A stretch of 5,856 bases of DNA from Zavarzinia sp. (lineage in GTDB: Bacteria; Pseudomonadota; Alphaproteobacteria; Zavarziniales; Zavarziniaceae): NCBI GenBank assembly GCA_028694545.1, contig JAQVKV010000186.1, forward strand, positions 1-5,856, given 5' to 3'. Shown in pieces: positions 4,775-5,856 of the stretch. How positions within the stretch are numbered: position 1 is the stretch's first letter; each line of letters opens with the position of its first letter. A model generated the notes under the pieces. The model saw only the letters and a program-made list of their open reading frames with translations. It had not been told where the DNA came from and searched no databases. The translations under genes and the position numbers were made by a program.

Positions 4775-5856
4775 GCCCTTTCCCTTGCGCGCACCCGATG
4801 CGCTGACCGCGATCACCATCGGGCTGGCCGTTCTCGTTTCCGTTGCTCCCGCGCGGGCGCAGGGGCCGCTCAATCTCCTGCCAGATTTCCTCGATCCCGA
4901 TCATGCCCCCGATGCGCAGGCGTCTGGCCCGCTGGTGCCCGGCGGTCCCGTGCCGCTGGCCCCCGATTTCCTGACGCCCGACACGGGCGCGGCGACAACG
5001 CCGGGTGCCGCCGCCCTGCCGCCTCCGGTCGCGGTCGCCCCCCTTGATGCGGTGCATCCGCTGGACGACGGTACCGCGCTGTCCGGCCCGGTCGGGGTCG
5101 GGGATTTGTGGCAGGGTACGGCGCCCGGCCTGGTCGCGCCCTTGCTGGCCGGCCTTCCGACACCCGCGCGCGGGGCGGTCGCCCGGCAATTGACCCGCCA
5201 GGTGCTGGCGGGCGCCCCGGCGGCCCCCGATGTCGCCGCGCGGGTGATCGACAAGCTGACGGCGGCCGGCGCCGCCGAGGATCTGGCGGCCTTCGCCGGC
5301 CGCCTGTCGATGCTGCAGGCCCCCTCGGTGCCGCCGGTGGTGCGGGGACTCGCGGCACTGCGCGACCGCCATCGCCTGTGCGATGCGGGGCTCGACCGCC
5401 TGTCGGGGCCCGCCGGCCTCGATCTCGACGTGATGCGGGCGGTGGCGCTGTGCCGGGCCAGCGCGGACGATCCGGTGGGGGCGTCCGTCGCCCTTGATCT
5501 CGCCCATGAACAGGGGCCGGTGACCGAAGGTTTCGATCGTCTGGTGCGCGCCCTCGTCGGCGGCGAGCGGGCGACGGCGGCGGCCGTCGATGTCGCCGAT
5601 CCGCTCTCGCTCTGGGCGGCGGCGGGTCTCGGCATCGCGTTGCCGGCCTCGGCCTTCGCCGATGCGCCGCCCCTGTCGCTCGGGCTGCTGGCGTCGGCGA
5701 CGGCCTCGATCGAGGATCGCATCGGCGCGGCCGAACAGGGGGTTGCCCTCGGTCTCGTCGATCCGGCGGACCTCGGCCTGCTCTATGCGACCGGACCCGC
5801 GCCGACCGGCGCCGTGGCCGGCCTGCCGCCCACCTTGCGCCGCGCTGCCCTGCACC
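4755..5856 (+). CDS. Secreted/periplasmic protein of unknown function, 3' end outside the window
   Basis: An open frame from ATG 4755 runs without a stop to the window edge, giving 367 codons. The N-terminus is a good Sec signal peptide: Arg-bearing n-region (1-12), hydrophobic stretch ALTAITIGLAVLVSV (16-30) and an A-x-A cleavage site PARA|Q after Ala35. The next 70 or so residues are Pro/Ala/Gly-rich and low in complexity, with two copies of PDFLxPD (43-49 and 70-76). From about residue 115 the chain is Ala/Leu-rich and probably all-helical, possibly a TPR- or Sel1-like solenoid, though I cannot define repeat units. The only two cysteines, Cys209 and Cys233, fall in this part and could form a disulfide. 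I do not recognise a named family; it vaguely resembles uncharacterised alphaproteobacterial proteins encoded near aroK. The start overlaps the small membrane gene by 20 nt, suggesting coupled translation. Codons in this frame strongly prefer G/C in the third position, which supports this strand over the long open frame opposite. Confidence 0.82.
   Translation, partial: MTGSRNRPFPLRAPDALTAITIGLAVLVSVAPARAQGPLNLLPDFLDPDHAPDAQASGPLVPGGPVPLAPDFLTPDTGAATTPGAAALPPPVAVAPLDAVHPLDDGTALSGPVGVGDLWQGTAPGLVAPLLAGLPTPARGAVARQLTRQVLAGAPAAPDVAARVIDKLTAAGAAEDLAAFAGRLSMLQAPSVPPVVRGLAALRDRHRLCDAGLDRLSGPAGLDLDVMRAVALCRASADDPVGASVALDLAHEQGPVTEGFDRLVRALVGGERATAAAVDVADPLSLWAAAGLGIALPASAFADAPPLSLGLLASATASIEDRIGAAEQGVALGLVDPADLGLLYATGPAPTGAVAGLPPTLRRAALH

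Noticed and set aside
4680..5855. 391-codon minus-strand open frame opposite the secreted protein
   Set aside because: It is Arg/Gly/Gln-rich with no signal or domain, whereas the plus frame from 4755 has a signal peptide and the third-position G/C bias of the other genes.

Overview
The window is high-GC DNA with strong G/C preference at third codon positions. Its gene content and order (aroK immediately before aroB, an Fsr-type exporter beside an AraC regulator, a dispersed 'gtcgtcccggc' type intergenic palindrome) fit an alphaproteobacterium, perhaps a Rhodospirillales-like lineage. The lineage is an inference from gene order and composition, because no rRNA or marker gene is present. The region is chromosomal in character: I see no transposase, integrase, CRISPR array, tRNA or rRNA.

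Layout from left to right. Positions 1-126 hold a short leader made of three 32-bp tandem units, each carrying a G/C-rich palindrome, that runs into the ribosome binding site of an OsmC-family protein (+, 127-516). Converging on it is a fosmidomycin-resistance (Fsr) type MFS exporter (-, 539-1756). Divergent from fsr is a cupin/AraC-type regulator (+, best start 1881, end 2660), so this pair looks like a self-contained regulated efflux unit. A 13-bp-stem hairpin (2668-2697) separates the regulator from the convergent shikimate-pathway operon aroK-aroB (-, 4451 down to 2717), whose two genes overlap by 8 nt. On the other side of a 182-bp divergent promoter region are two + strand genes of unknown function: a 46-residue single-pass membrane protein (4634-4774), then a secreted or periplasmic protein that overlaps it by 20 nt and runs off the right edge (4755-5856, 367 codons visible).

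How they work together. AroK phosphorylates shikimate and AroB makes 3-dehydroquinate, two steps of chorismate synthesis. The Fsr/AraC pair probably handles export of a small toxic compound. The OsmC protein probably deals with organic peroxides or another thiol-reactive substrate, although it lacks the usual second cysteine. The two right-hand genes are probably co-transcribed and act at the cell envelope, with function unknown. Nothing here is clearly a new system. The least explained items are the palindromic tandem repeat in front of the OsmC gene and the small membrane protein/secreted protein pair.
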